From positions 2,831,191 through 2,895,190 of the forward strand of contig OY970203.1 in NCBI GenBank assembly GCA_963708325.1: a DNA stretch of 64,000 nucleotides, read 5' to 3'. Positions within the stretch are counted from its first letter, which is position 1. Every line of letters begins with the position of its first letter. The translations under genes were made by a program, and so were the position numbers. Origin of the DNA: G963708325 sp963708325 (GTDB taxonomy: Bacteria; Actinomycetota; Thermoleophilia; Solirubrobacterales; 70-9). The notes under the pieces were generated by a model. The model did no database searches. It saw only the letters and a program-made list of their open reading frames with translations, and was not told the origin of the DNA. Of the stretch, positions 30,113 through 39,421 are shown piece by piece.

Positions 30113-31603
30113 GTGTGGCGGGGGGCTTTGATCTTCAGGGTCCGGCCGGCCGCCGCGCTTGCGGCGGCCGCTGTCGTGGCCTGCCTGGCGGCCCCGTCGG
30201 GGGCCGCCGCCGCCGTCGACCAGACGACGATGTTCGACTCTCCAATCGACCTGCTCGAGCGCGGCCAGAACCTGCGCGACTTCACGCTCGACGAGCTGAA
30301 GAGCGACGGCGTCGACACCGTCCGCGTCCTGGTCTACTGGCGCAAGATCGCCCCGAATCCTGACTCCTCGACCAAGCCGGCGGGCTTCGATGCCACCGAC
30401 CACACCGACTATCCGCAGGGCGCCCTCTACCAGCTCGACAACCTGATCGCGGCCGTCCAGGCGCGGGGCATGAACATGCACATCACCGTCGGCGGGCCCG
30501 TCCCCAAGTGGGCGACTCAGGACGCCACCGGCCAGATCGAGGACCCAAAGCCCTCCGAGTACCAGGCGTTCATGCACGCCCTCGGCACGCGCTGGGGCGG
30601 CGGCTGGGACCACGACGGCAACCCGAGCACCCCGCCGCCGACCGTCCACAGCTGGGGCATGTGGAACGAGCCGAATGTCGGCGGCTTCCTCGGGCCGCAG
30701 TACAAGAACGGCCAGCTCTACTCGCCGACCCTGTACCGCCGCCTCTACCTCGCCGGCCGCCGCGGCCTGATCTCAAGCAGCCACGGCGGCGACACGATCA
30801 TGATCGGCGAGACCGGCCCGCGCGGAAGCAAGCGGGCGATCCCGCCGCTGCGCTTCCTGCGGGCGGTGCTCTGCCTGAACGCGAACTACAAGCCGACCCA
30901 GAGCTGCGCCAGGCTGCCGGCAAGCGGCTGGGCGACCCATCCCTACAGCTACCGCAAGGCCCCCTGGGAGGCGTCCGACTATCCGGACGACCTCACCTAC
31001 GGCAACCTGCCGAAGCTGGTCGATGCCCTCGACCGCGCCGCGGCGGCAGGCGCCCTGCCGGCGCACCTGCCGATCTACGAGACCGAGTTCGGCGTGCAGA
31101 GCAAGCCCGACCCCTACAGCGGTGTCAGCCTTCAGCAGCAGGCCGAGTACCTGGCGATCGCCGAGTACATCGCCTACCGCAGCGCACGGATCCACAGCTT
31201 CTCGCAGTACCTGATGCGCGACGACCCCCCGGACCTCAGCCCGACCACTCCTTACGGCGGCTTCGAGACCGGCCTGCGACTGGCCGACGGAACGCTGAAG
31301 CCCTCCTACTACGAGTTCCCGCTGCCGCTGGTCGTCAAGCGCGCGAAGGGCGCCGAGGTGCAGATCTGGGGCCACGGCAGGCTGTTCGCGAAGCTCGGCT
31401 CGCCGGCCGGCCTGGCGCCCGTGCGGATCCGGCTACGGGATCCCGGCAAGAAGCCGCGCGACCTGAAGACCGTCGACCTCGACTCGCACGGCTACTTCAC
31501 GACCACCGGGCTCTACCGGCAGGGCCGCCAGTGGCGCCTGGTATGGGAGCTGCCGGGCAGCTACACGGTCAAGGGGCCCTGGACGCGGGCCTACAGCTTC
31601 TGA
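30113..31603 (+). CDS. Secreted clan GH-A-type glycosidase, tandem paralogue 2
   Basis: Signal peptide (AAALAAAAVVACLAAPSGAAA) then the same fold as its neighbours. Acid/base Glu186 in MWNEPNVGGFLGPQ, nucleophile Glu325 in YETEFGVQSKPDPYSGVS, conserved SQYLMRDDPPDLS and a terminal GPWTRAYSF. 496 residues from the GTG at 30113; an in-frame TTG at 30128 is an alternative start. The 4-base gap to paralogue 1 implies co-transcription. Confidence 0.9.
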   Translation: MWRGALIFRVRPAAALAAAAVVACLAAPSGAAAAVDQTTMFDSPIDLLERGQNLRDFTLDELKSDGVDTVRVLVYWRKIAPNPDSSTKPAGFDATDHTDYPQGALYQLDNLIAAVQARGMNMHITVGGPVPKWATQDATGQIEDPKPSEYQAFMHALGTRWGGGWDHDGNPSTPPPTVHSWGMWNEPNVGGFLGPQYKNGQLYSPTLYRRLYLAGRRGLISSSHGGDTIMIGETGPRGSKRAIPPLRFLRAVLCLNANYKPTQSCARLPASGWATHPYSYRKAPWEASDYPDDLTYGNLPKLVDALDRAAAAGALPAHLPIYETEFGVQSKPDPYSGVSLQQQAEYLAIAEYIAYRSARIHSFSQYLMRDDPPDLSPTTPYGGFETGLRLADGTLKPSYYEFPLPLVVKRAKGAEVQIWGHGRLFAKLGSPAGLAPVRIRLRDPGKKPRDLKTVDLDSHGYFTTTGLYRQGRQWRLVWELPGSYTVKGPWTRAYSF

Positions 31604-31641
31604 TGGCCGACGACGAGCGGACCGCGATTCGCTGAGAGACG

Positions 31642-33108
31642 ATGCTCGGCCGCGGGGGAAGAAACCGGGGGGCGCAGCGGTGGCTGGTCGCAATCGCGAC
31701 CGCCGCCGCCGCGCTTGCGGCGGCGCCGGCGGCGGCGGCCTCGCGGGGACAGACGATGATCTTCGACGCCCCCCACGAGCTGATCGAGAACCAGAACGAC
31801 CTGCGCGACCCCACGCTCGACGAGCTGCGGGCGCTCGGCGTGCGCGAGATCCGCGTGCTCATGTACTGGCGTGCGGTGGCGCCGTCGCCCGATTCGACGA
31901 CCGCCCCGCGGGCGCCCTTCGCCGCCGCCGACCCCTCCACGTACCCGGCCTCGAAGTGGGATCCCTACGACACCCTGCTCGCCGACGCCAAGGCGCGCGG
32001 ATTTCGCGTCCTGCTGACCGTCACCGGCCCGATCCCCCGCTGGGCGAGCGCGTCCGGCGACGAGCGCAACGACCCCGAGCCCGGCGAGTTCTACAAGTTC
32101 ATGCACGCCGTCGGCGTCCGCTACAGCGGCAGCTACCGCAAGGAGACGCTCGGTCTGCCGTTCGGGCCCACGCTCCCCAACGTGGACGCCTGGTCGCTGT
32201 GGAACGAGCCCAACGTCGGCTACTTCCTCGGGCCCCAGCAGAGGGACGGCAGGCCCTACGCGGCGCTGCTCTACCGCCGGCTCTACGAGCGCGGCCACAA
32301 GGCGCTGGTCGACACTGGCAACGGCGGCGACCCGATCCTGATCGGCGAGACCAGCCCTCGCGGCAGCCGCCACTCGACGGCGCCGCTGGCGTTCCTGCGC
32401 GACACGCTCTGCCTGTCGCGGAGCTACCGCAGGGACTCCTCCTGTGAGCGGCTCGAGGCTGACGGCTGGGCGACCCACCCCTATAGCTCCTACCAGTCGC
32501 CGCTGGCGCGCCCGCGCGGGCGGGACGACATCACGATCGGCGTCCTCGGCCGCCTCGAGAGCGCGCTCGACCGGGGCGGGCGCAGCGGCGCGATCACCGC
32601 CCGGCTGCCCGTCTACATCACCGAGTACGGGGTGCAGAGCAAACCCGACCCCTACGTGGGCGTGAGCCTTGCCCAGCAGGCCGAGTTCGACGCGATCTCC
32701 GAGCGGATCGCCTGGCACGACGCGCGCATTCGCAGCTTCGCCCAGTACCTGATGCGAGACGATCCGCCGGACCTGAGCGGGGTGCGCTACGGCGGCTTCG
32801 AGTCGGGACTGCGATTCAGCGACGGGCGCAAGAAGCCGTCCTACGACGCCTTCCGTCTCCCGCTCAGCGTCAAGCGCTCCGGCAACCGGGCCTCCCTCTG
32901 GGGTCTCGTGCGCCCGGCGACCGGGTCGGCGCAGGTGACGATCCGATCAAGCGACGGCGGCAGAACGCGCAAGGTGAAGAGGGTCGCCACGGCGGCCGAC
33001 GGCCACTTCGCGACGACGGCGCCATACCGCTCGGGCCGCCGCTGGAGGATCGTCTGGACCGGCCCGGGCGGGACCGTCTTCCGCGGTCCCTGGACGCGCG
33101 CCTACTGA
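31642..33108 (+). CDS. Secreted clan GH-A-type glycosidase, tandem paralogue 3
   Basis: Signal peptide (LVAIATAAAALAAAPAAAAS). TIM barrel with acid/base Glu189 (LWNEPNVGYFLGPQ) and nucleophile Glu328 (YITEYGVQSKPDPYVGVS). The C-terminal beta-domain ends GPWTRAY. It shares the TMIFDAPHELIE opening and GTR/VRYSG segments with paralogue 4, to which it looks closest, suggesting the pair arose by the latest duplication. ATG at 31642, 38 bases after paralogue 2. Confidence 0.9.
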   Translation: MLGRGGRNRGAQRWLVAIATAAAALAAAPAAAASRGQTMIFDAPHELIENQNDLRDPTLDELRALGVREIRVLMYWRAVAPSPDSTTAPRAPFAAADPSTYPASKWDPYDTLLADAKARGFRVLLTVTGPIPRWASASGDERNDPEPGEFYKFMHAVGVRYSGSYRKETLGLPFGPTLPNVDAWSLWNEPNVGYFLGPQQRDGRPYAALLYRRLYERGHKALVDTGNGGDPILIGETSPRGSRHSTAPLAFLRDTLCLSRSYRRDSSCERLEADGWATHPYSSYQSPLARPRGRDDITIGVLGRLESALDRGGRSGAITARLPVYITEYGVQSKPDPYVGVSLAQQAEFDAISERIAWHDARIRSFAQYLMRDDPPDLSGVRYGGFESGLRFSDGRKKPSYDAFRLPLSVKRSGNRASLWGLVRPATGSAQVTIRSSDGGRTRKVKRVATAADGHFATTAPYRSGRRWRIVWTGPGGTVFRGPWTRAY

Positions 33109-33179
33109 TCGCGGCCGGCGCGCCGGGCCGCGCCGAACCGGCGCACGCGGGCGGGCGCTTCGGTTCAATCTGCGCCGGG

Positions 33180-34652
33180 GTGCGTGTGCGGCTGTCAAGG
33201 CGGGCGATCGCGCTGGTGGCGCTGTGCGCGCTGCCCGCCCTCGGCGCGTGCGCGGCGACGGCGGCAGCGTCGCCTTCGGAGCAGATGATCTTCGACGCGC
33301 CCCACGAGCTGGTCGAGGGAAAGCACGGCGACCGGGGCCGCACGCTCGACGAGCTGCAGTCGCTCGGGGCGGACACGGTGCGGGTGCTGATGTATTGGCG
33401 GGCCGTCGCGCCCCACCCCGACTGGGAGACCCAGCCCGGCGGCCGCTTCGACCCGTCCGACCCGGCCACCTACCCGGCGGAGAGCTGGTCGAGCTACGAC
33501 GCCGTGATCAGCGGCGCCAAGGAGCGCGGCATGACGGTGCTGCTGACCCCGACCGGGCCGATCCCCCGCTGGGCGAGCGCCTCGAACAGCGGCACCGAGG
33601 ATCCCAGGCCCGAGGCCTTCGCCGCGTTCATGCACGCGGTCGGGACGCGCTACAGCGGCGGCTACCGCGCGCCCTTCATGTCTCTTCCGGGGTTGCCGTT
33701 TGGGCCACCGCTTCCCGACGTCGACGAGTGGTCGATCTGGAACGAGCCCAACGTCCCCTACTTCCTCGGGCCGCAGCTCAAGGACGGCGTGCCCTACTCG
33801 CCGCGCCTCTACCGGCGCCTCTACGAGGCTGGCCATGCGGCGCTTGAGGCCACCGGCAACGGCGGCGACCCGATCCTGATCGGTGAGACGGGATCGCGCG
33901 GCAGCGCGCGCGGGGTGGCGCCGCTGCGCTTCCTGCGCGGCGTGCTCTGCCTCTCGGCGGACTACCGGCGCGACCCGCGCTGCGCCCCGCTGCCAGCCGA
34001 CGGCTGGGCGACGCATCCGTACACGCAGCGCATCTTCCCGACAGCGGGGCCGCGCGTGCGCGACGACGTCACGATCGGGTCGCTGGACCGCCTCGCGAGC
34101 GCGCTCGACCGTGCCGGGGCAGCCGGGGCCCTGTCCCCGCGGCTGCCGATCTACGTCACCGAGTTCGGCGTCCAGAGCCTTCCAGACCCCTGGGTGGGCC
34201 TCGGCCTGCGGCGTCAGGCCGAGTACCGGTCGCTGGCGGAGTCACTCGCCTGGCACAACCCGCGCGTGCGCAGCTTCGCCCAGTATCTGATGCGCGACGA
34301 TCCGCCCGCCCTGACGCGCGTGCGCTACGGCGGCTTCGAGTCGGGCCTGCGCACGGCGTCCGGCCAAAGGAAGCCGTCGTACGCCGGTTTCCGCCTTCCA
34401 TTGGTGGTCGCCAGGCGGGGCTCGGGGGTCGTCATCTGGGGCCTGGTGAGGCCCGCCAGCGACGGCGATCGGGTGCGGATCGAGGCGCGCGACCGGTTCG
34501 GCAGGCCGTGGACGGTCGCTCGTGCGCCGACGCGCCGGTCGGCGTTTCGCGCCGGCGGCGGCTGGGCGCCGGGGCGCAGCTGGCGCACCGTGTGGACCTC
34601 GCCGGCCGGGGTGAGCTACCGGGGTCCCTGGGTCCGCGCCTACCGCCTCTAG
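33180..34652 (+). CDS. Secreted clan GH-A-type glycosidase, tandem paralogue 4
   Basis: Signal peptide (AIALVALCALPALGACAATAAAS); the Cys in GAC could be a lipobox-like site (ALGAC), so lipoprotein anchoring is possible. Acid/base Glu189 (IWNEPNVPYFLGPQ), nucleophile Glu328 (YVTEFGVQSLPDPWVG), ending GPWVRAYRL. GTG at 33180, with a second in-frame GTG two codons on. Its stop overlaps the convergent ispG stop by four bases. Confidence 0.9.
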   Translation: MRVRLSRRAIALVALCALPALGACAATAAASPSEQMIFDAPHELVEGKHGDRGRTLDELQSLGADTVRVLMYWRAVAPHPDWETQPGGRFDPSDPATYPAESWSSYDAVISGAKERGMTVLLTPTGPIPRWASASNSGTEDPRPEAFAAFMHAVGTRYSGGYRAPFMSLPGLPFGPPLPDVDEWSIWNEPNVPYFLGPQLKDGVPYSPRLYRRLYEAGHAALEATGNGGDPILIGETGSRGSARGVAPLRFLRGVLCLSADYRRDPRCAPLPADGWATHPYTQRIFPTAGPRVRDDVTIGSLDRLASALDRAGAAGALSPRLPIYVTEFGVQSLPDPWVGLGLRRQAEYRSLAESLAWHNPRVRSFAQYLMRDDPPALTRVRYGGFESGLRTASGQRKPSYAGFRLPLVVARRGSGVVIWGLVRPASDGDRVRIEARDRFGRPWTVARAPTRRSAFRAGGGWAPGRSWRTVWTSPAGVSYRGPWVRAYRL

Positions 34653-35944
34653 GTCCGCGTGAAGCGCCGCCCGGCGACCGGAGAGACGTCCTCGTCCAGC
34701 GACACCGCGTGCTTCCGCTGCGCGGGGCGCAGGGCCGGCAGCGGCTCGGCCTCGGCGCCGTCGGCGCTTGCCGCCTCGGCCTCCATCCGGGCGATCCGCT
34801 CTGGCGTCAGCTCGCCCGCGTTGTCCTCCTCGATCCGGGCCAGCCAGCGAGCCCCCGCGTCGGCCTCGTCGGCGTCCACCTCGACCCCGCCGCGGTCGAG
34901 CGAGCGGTCGATCTCGGCGAACAGGGCGTCCACCAGCTCGGCCTGCGGCACCTTCCGCAGCGGCTTGCCGTGAGCGAAGATCAACCCCTCGTCCTTGGCC
35001 CCGGTGATCCCGAAGTCGGCGTGGGACGCCTCGCCGATCCCGTTCACGGCGCAACCGAGCACCGCGACCTCGATCGGCTCCTGGTAGGCCTCGAGGCGCT
35101 GCTCGATCTCCGCGACCACGGTGTCCATGTCGAACTGGAGCCGGCCGCAGGTCGGGCATGCGATCAGGACGGGGCCCCGCTGGCGGAGCTGCAGCGCCTT
35201 GAGTATCTCCCAGGCGACCTTGACCTCCTCCTCGGCGTGGAAGGTGGAGAGGCTGATCCGGATCGTGTCGCCGACGCCGTCGGCGAGCAGGGTGCCGAGC
35301 CCGACGGCCGACTTCAGCGACCCTGACCACTTCGTGCCCGCCTCGGTGATCCCGAGGTGCAGCGGATAGTCGATCTTCGACGCCAGCAGGCGGTTGGCGG
35401 CGATCGTGTTGGGCACGTTCGTGGACTTGATCGAGACCTTGAAGTTCTCGTAGTCGAGACGCTCCATCAGCTCCACGAACTCGACCGCGGCCTGCACGAG
35501 CGCCTCGACGGGATCGCCCCGCTCCAGCTCGTGCAGGTGCTTGGGCAGCGAGCCGGAGTTGACCCCGATCCGCATCGGCACGCCGGCGGCGGTGGCGCGC
35601 TCGGCAACCTCGGCGACCTTGTCGGGCCCGCCGATGTTCCCGGGGTTCAGGCGGATGCAGTGGGCGCCGGCGTCGATCGCCTTCAGCGCCAGTGTGTGGT
35701 TGAAGTGGATGTCGGCGATCACGGGGATCGGCGACTCGCGCACGACGGTCCGCAGGGCCTCGACGTCCTTGTCGCGGGGCACCGCGACCCGGACCAGGTC
35801 GGCGCCGGCCTCCGCGACCTTGCCGATCTGCTCCATGGTCGCGCCCAGGTTGGCCGTCTCGGTCTTCGTCATCGTCTGCACGGCGACGGGGGCGCCGCCG
35901 CCGATCGGCACCTTGCCCACCCATATCTGGCGCTTGGAGGCCAT
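34649..35944 (-). CDS. ispG: 4-hydroxy-3-methylbut-2-enyl-diphosphate synthase (GcpE)
   Basis: TIM-barrel substrate domain (VQTMTKTETANLGATMEQI, RLNPGNIGG, ITEAGT) plus a C-terminal [4Fe-4S] domain with CPTCGR and GCAVNGIGE. It converts MEcPP to HMBPP in the MEP isoprenoid pathway. Residues after about 350 form a non-conserved acidic tail. The ATG at 35944 gives 431 residues; longer upstream frame is antisense to another gene. dxr, the second MEP gene in the window, lies 6 kb away on the same strand. Confidence 0.96.
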   Translation of the reverse strand: MASKRQIWVGKVPIGGGAPVAVQTMTKTETANLGATMEQIGKVAEAGADLVRVAVPRDKDVEALRTVVRESPIPVIADIHFNHTLALKAIDAGAHCIRLNPGNIGGPDKVAEVAERATAAGVPMRIGVNSGSLPKHLHELERGDPVEALVQAAVEFVELMERLDYENFKVSIKSTNVPNTIAANRLLASKIDYPLHLGITEAGTKWSGSLKSAVGLGTLLADGVGDTIRISLSTFHAEEEVKVAWEILKALQLRQRGPVLIACPTCGRLQFDMDTVVAEIEQRLEAYQEPIEVAVLGCAVNGIGEASHADFGITGAKDEGLIFAHGKPLRKVPQAELVDALFAEIDRSLDRGGVEVDADEADAGARWLARIEEDNAGELTPERIARMEAEAASADGAEAEPLPALRPAQRKHAVSLDEDVSPVAGRRFTRT

Positions 35945-36008
35945 CCGGGGAAGGGTACCGAGGCGCCGGTTGAACCCCGGCGACACGGCCTTCGTATGCT
36001 CTGTCGAG

Positions 36009-36905
36009 ATGAGGCTCGGCAGGAAGCTCGTCCCCCTCCTCGCGGCGCTGTGCCTGGGAGCCCTCGGCGCCGGCCCGGCGACGACCTCGGCGAGCTTCCA
36101 CGAGATCAAGGTGAGGGAGGTGTTCCCCGGCTCGACCGCGAAGGGCGCCAGCGCCGAGTTCGTCGAGCTGCAGATGTACGCGTCCTTCCAGACCTTCGTC
36201 AGCGGCCACCGGGTCAACCTGTACGCCGCCGACGGCACCCTGAGGGCGGACCCGCCCTTCACCGCGGACGTCAGCAACGGCCAGAACCAGCGCACCGTGC
36301 TGATGGCGACGGCGAGCGCGGCGAGCGGGTTCGGTGTCACGCCGGACGTCACGATCGCCGACGCCGACAACCTCGACCCCGCGGGCGGCGCGATCTGCTG
36401 GCCGAGTGGGTCGCCCCCCGATTGCGTGTCGTGGGGCGGCTTCAACAACACCAGCGGCACCCCGCTGCCCGGCGTGACCGGCGCGCCGGAGGCGGCGATT
36501 GCGGACGGGAGCTCGCTGAACCGCTCGATCGCCGCGCACTGCCCCACCCTGCTGGAGACGGCCGACGACACGAACCAGAGCGGGGCCGACTTCTTCCAGG
36601 CGGCGCCATCGCCTCGGCCGAACTCGGTCGCGCCGACCGAGCACGCCTGTCCCGTCCCGAACACGACGATCACCGCCGGCCCGAGCGGCAACACCATGGA
36701 CCGCACCCCCACCTTCCGCTTCAAGTCGAGCGTCGCCGGCTCGACGTTCCGCTGCAAGCTCGACCAGCGTCCGTTCACGGCCTGCACGAAGCCGAAGACC
36801 TACCAGACACTTTCCTTCGGCAGGCACACCTTCAAGGTGAAGGCGGCCAAGAACGGCATCCAGGACCCCTCTCCCGCCAGCCGCAGCTTCAAGGTCGTCC
36901 ACTAG
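36009..36905 (+). CDS. Secreted lamin-tail-like protein with Ig-like C-terminal domain
   Basis: Signal peptide (VPLLAALCLGALGAGPATTSA). The first domain (IKVREVFPGSTAKGASAEFVELQMYA, FVSGHRVNLYAADG) has the look of a lamin-tail-type beta-sandwich seen in secreted bacterial proteins. The C-terminal 75 residues (TTITAGPSGNTMDRTPTFRFKSS, STFRCKLDQRPFTAC, HTFKVKAAKNG) resemble an Ig-like repeat common in actinobacterial surface proteins. Function unknown; adhesion or wall binding is plausible. It sits between ispG and the first REP-like palindrome. Confidence 0.82.
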   Translation: MRLGRKLVPLLAALCLGALGAGPATTSASFHEIKVREVFPGSTAKGASAEFVELQMYASFQTFVSGHRVNLYAADGTLRADPPFTADVSNGQNQRTVLMATASAASGFGVTPDVTIADADNLDPAGGAICWPSGSPPDCVSWGGFNNTSGTPLPGVTGAPEAAIADGSSLNRSIAAHCPTLLETADDTNQSGADFFQAAPSPRPNSVAPTEHACPVPNTTITAGPSGNTMDRTPTFRFKSSVAGSTFRCKLDQRPFTACTKPKTYQTLSFGRHTFKVKAAKNGIQDPSPASRSFKVVH

Positions 36906-36907
36906 GC

Positions 36908-36997
36908 GGCGGGCGGCGGCAACCCCGCACCCGGCGCGCTCGCTTCGCTCGCAAAATCCTTTTGGGAGCGCCGGTTGCGGGGCAGCCGCCGCCCGCC
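36908..36997. repeat. REP-like palindrome, copy 1 (90 bp)
   Basis: 30-base arms (36908-36937 and 36968-36997) pair with 3 mismatches around a 30-base loop that contains GCTCGCTTCGCTCGC. Copy 2 at 39298-39384 shares the inner arm and loop in reverse orientation. The outer arm differs in sequence yet still pairs, which argues for a selected hairpin. It lies between the lamin-tail-like gene and the GH31 gene and may also terminate transcription. Confidence 0.8.
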
Positions 36998-37024
36998 GGC
37001 GGCGGAACGGCGATACTTCCGGCG

Positions 37025-39268
37025 ATGGGACGGGGGCGGCGAGGCGTGCTGTGCACACTCGGAGTGCTTGCGGCGATCGCCTGCGCGGCGCCGCCGGCAC
37101 TCGCCTCGGTTCAGATCACGCCGGAGGCGGTGACGGTGACGACGGCCGGCGGGCGGGCGGTGGTCGACCGCCATCACTTCCGGATCCGGTTCCGCGACGG
37201 CGCCGGCCAGGCGCTCTCCGAGGTGCCCAACACCGGCCAGGCCCCGCTCCCGCAGGCGGCGCTAAGCCCGACGCCCGGCACCGGTAGCGACCAGGGCGCA
37301 CCGCAGCTCTACGCGCCGCTCTCCTTCACCGTGGGCGCCGACGCGGTCAGCCAGGAGCCGGGAGCCGAGTGGGTCGGGAACCTGCTGATCGGCGCCCAGG
37401 CGGGCGTCCAGTACTCCGCCCGCGACGTGATCGCCGTCGCCCGCGAGGGCGACGGGGCGAGGCTCGTCGTGTCGACCAGCGACCCGAGCGGGAGGAAGCT
37501 GGTCGTGCGGGTCGCCCCCGACCGCGGCGGGGCGATCCGGGTGCGCGTCCGCCCCACCCCGGACGACGGCGTCGCGGTGATGTCCGACAGCTTCGCGACC
37601 GCCCCCGGCGAGGCCTTCCGCGGGTTCGGCGGGCGCCACAACGCGCTCGACCAGCACGGCCACGCCTTCTACAGCTGGGTGGAACAGGAGAACGTGGGCG
37701 CAGGCCCCCTGCAGCCGCTCGCCGACCCGCTTCCCGACGGGGGCGGAAACCGCTATCTCTTCCCGAACGGGCCCACCGCCGCCTACTACGCGCAGCCGCT
37801 GTTCATCTCCTCGCGGCCCTACGGGTTCCTGCTGTCCCAGCCCCAGCTGGCGCGCTTTCGGATGGCCTCCGACCGTCCCGACGCGTGGGCGGTGGCGGCA
37901 AGCGCCCCCTCGCTGGACTACGTCGTCGCCCCGGGCCCGGGGCGAACGGCGATCCGCTCGCTGACCGCGATCACCGGCCGGCAGCGGGTTCCGCCGCGAT
38001 GGGCGGCCGGGACGATGCTCGACCGCGCCGTCAAGCTCAACCAGGACGCAGGCGAGTACCGCGGCCAGGTGCAGGACGACCTGCGCGACATCCGCCTGCA
38101 CCACCTGCCGCTCGATGCCTACCGGATCGAGGGCTGGCCGCTTCTGCCCAAGCCCACGCTGCGCCGCGTGATCGAGCGGCTGCATCGGCGCGGCATCCGC
38201 GCCCTGCTCTACTTCCGCGGCTTCGTCGGCCAGGACACGGCCGGCACAGAGGAGCAGGACGAGTTCGGGACCGCGATCGCCAACGGCTACGTCGCCACCC
38301 ATCTCGACGGCACGACGCCTTACGTGTTCGTCTCGAACTTCAACGCCCCGGGCGCGGTGGTCGACTTCACCAACCCGGCCGCCGTGCGCTGGTGGGACGG
38401 CAGGCTGCGCGATGCCCTCGACATGGGCGCCGACGGCTTCATGCAGGACTTCGGCGAACAGGTCCAGCTCGACATGCGCTTCCACGACGGCGAGACGGGC
38501 GCGACCATGCACAACCGCCTGCCGGTCCTCTACCACCGCGCCACGAGGGCGTTCCTGGACCGCTACGCGAGGCGTCATCCGGGCCGCAGCTTCTGGTTCT
38601 TCACCCGCACCGGCTACACGGGCAGGCCCGGCGCCGCCGCCTACGAGAACGCCAACTTCCCCGGCGACGAGACCACCGACTGGAGCCGCTCGTCGGGGCT
38701 GGCGTCGATCGCCACCGACATGCTCAACCGCGGCGTCGGCGGAGCCACCGGGTTCACAATGGACATCGGCGGCTACGTCGACGTCCACACACCGGCGACG
38801 ACCCGCGAGCTTTTCGTCCGCTGGGCCGAGGCCGCCGCCCTGTCGCCCTACTTCCGCCTGCACGGCTCGGTCGGCGCCGGCACGCACACCCCGTGGAGCT
38901 ACGGCCCGGCGACGCTGCGCACGTACAGGCGGCTGTCGCGGCTCCACCTGCGCGCCCGCCCGCTGATCCTGCGGCTGTGGCGGCAATCCGCGCGCAGCGG
39001 GATCCCGGTCGCGCGGCCGCTGTGGCTGCAGGCGCCCGGCGACCGGAACGCCGCGCGGCAGGACCAGGAGTGGATGCTGGGCCCCGACGTGCTGGTGGCG
39101 CCGGTCGTGATCGAGGGAGCGCGGGCGCGCCGCGTCTACTTCCCCGCCGGCTGCTGGCGCGACCCCGTCGACGGCGCCGAGATCGCCGGCGGCCGCCGTC
39201 TGCGCGTCCGCGCCCCCCTCTGGCGTCTCCCCTACTTCACCCGCTGCGGCACCCATCCCCTCGGGTAG
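37025..39268 (+). CDS. Secreted GH31-family alpha-glycosidase, 747 aa
   Basis: Signal peptide at residues 1-27 (VLCTLGVLAAIACAAPPALAS). N-terminal beta-sandwich with GFGGRHNALDQHG, then the GH31 barrel. Nucleophile Asp475 lies in ADGFMQDFGEQ and the acid/base is probably Asp548 in FPGDETTDWS. GH31 enzymes hydrolyse or transfer alpha-linked sugars, or sulfoquinovosides. The exact substrate is not readable. Flanked on both sides by oppositely oriented REP-like palindromes. Confidence 0.94.
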   Translation: MGRGRRGVLCTLGVLAAIACAAPPALASVQITPEAVTVTTAGGRAVVDRHHFRIRFRDGAGQALSEVPNTGQAPLPQAALSPTPGTGSDQGAPQLYAPLSFTVGADAVSQEPGAEWVGNLLIGAQAGVQYSARDVIAVAREGDGARLVVSTSDPSGRKLVVRVAPDRGGAIRVRVRPTPDDGVAVMSDSFATAPGEAFRGFGGRHNALDQHGHAFYSWVEQENVGAGPLQPLADPLPDGGGNRYLFPNGPTAAYYAQPLFISSRPYGFLLSQPQLARFRMASDRPDAWAVAASAPSLDYVVAPGPGRTAIRSLTAITGRQRVPPRWAAGTMLDRAVKLNQDAGEYRGQVQDDLRDIRLHHLPLDAYRIEGWPLLPKPTLRRVIERLHRRGIRALLYFRGFVGQDTAGTEEQDEFGTAIANGYVATHLDGTTPYVFVSNFNAPGAVVDFTNPAAVRWWDGRLRDALDMGADGFMQDFGEQVQLDMRFHDGETGATMHNRLPVLYHRATRAFLDRYARRHPGRSFWFFTRTGYTGRPGAAAYENANFPGDETTDWSRSSGLASIATDMLNRGVGGATGFTMDIGGYVDVHTPATTRELFVRWAEAAALSPYFRLHGSVGAGTHTPWSYGPATLRTYRRLSRLHLRARPLILRLWRQSARSGIPVARPLWLQAPGDRNAARQDQEWMLGPDVLVAPVVIEGARARRVYFPAGCWRDPVDGAEIAGGRRLRVRAPLWRLPYFTRCGTHPLG

Positions 39269-39297
39269 GGCGACTCGAGGCGCCCACTACGTCGTCA

Positions 39298-39384
39298 GGC
39301 GGGTGCCGGTGGCACCGCAACCGGCGCTCCCAAAAAAAAGCGAGCGAAGCGAGCGCGCCGGGTGCGGGGCCGTCGGCACCCGCC
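39298..39384. repeat. REP-like palindrome, copy 2 (87 bp, opposite orientation)
   Basis: Arms 39298-39327 and 39355-39384 pair with 4 mismatches. The loop is the reverse complement of copy 1 apart from its A/T run. It lies between convergent stops of the GH31 gene and the acyl-CoA synthetase and may serve as a two-way terminator. Confidence 0.8.
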
Positions 39385-39421
39385 GCGCGAAACGGGGCGA
39401 TGTTGCAACCCGCATCCGGCG

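Noticed and set aside
35950..35956. GGGTACC near the ispG start as another SigB -10
   Set aside because: No GTTT at 12-15 bases upstream on either strand.
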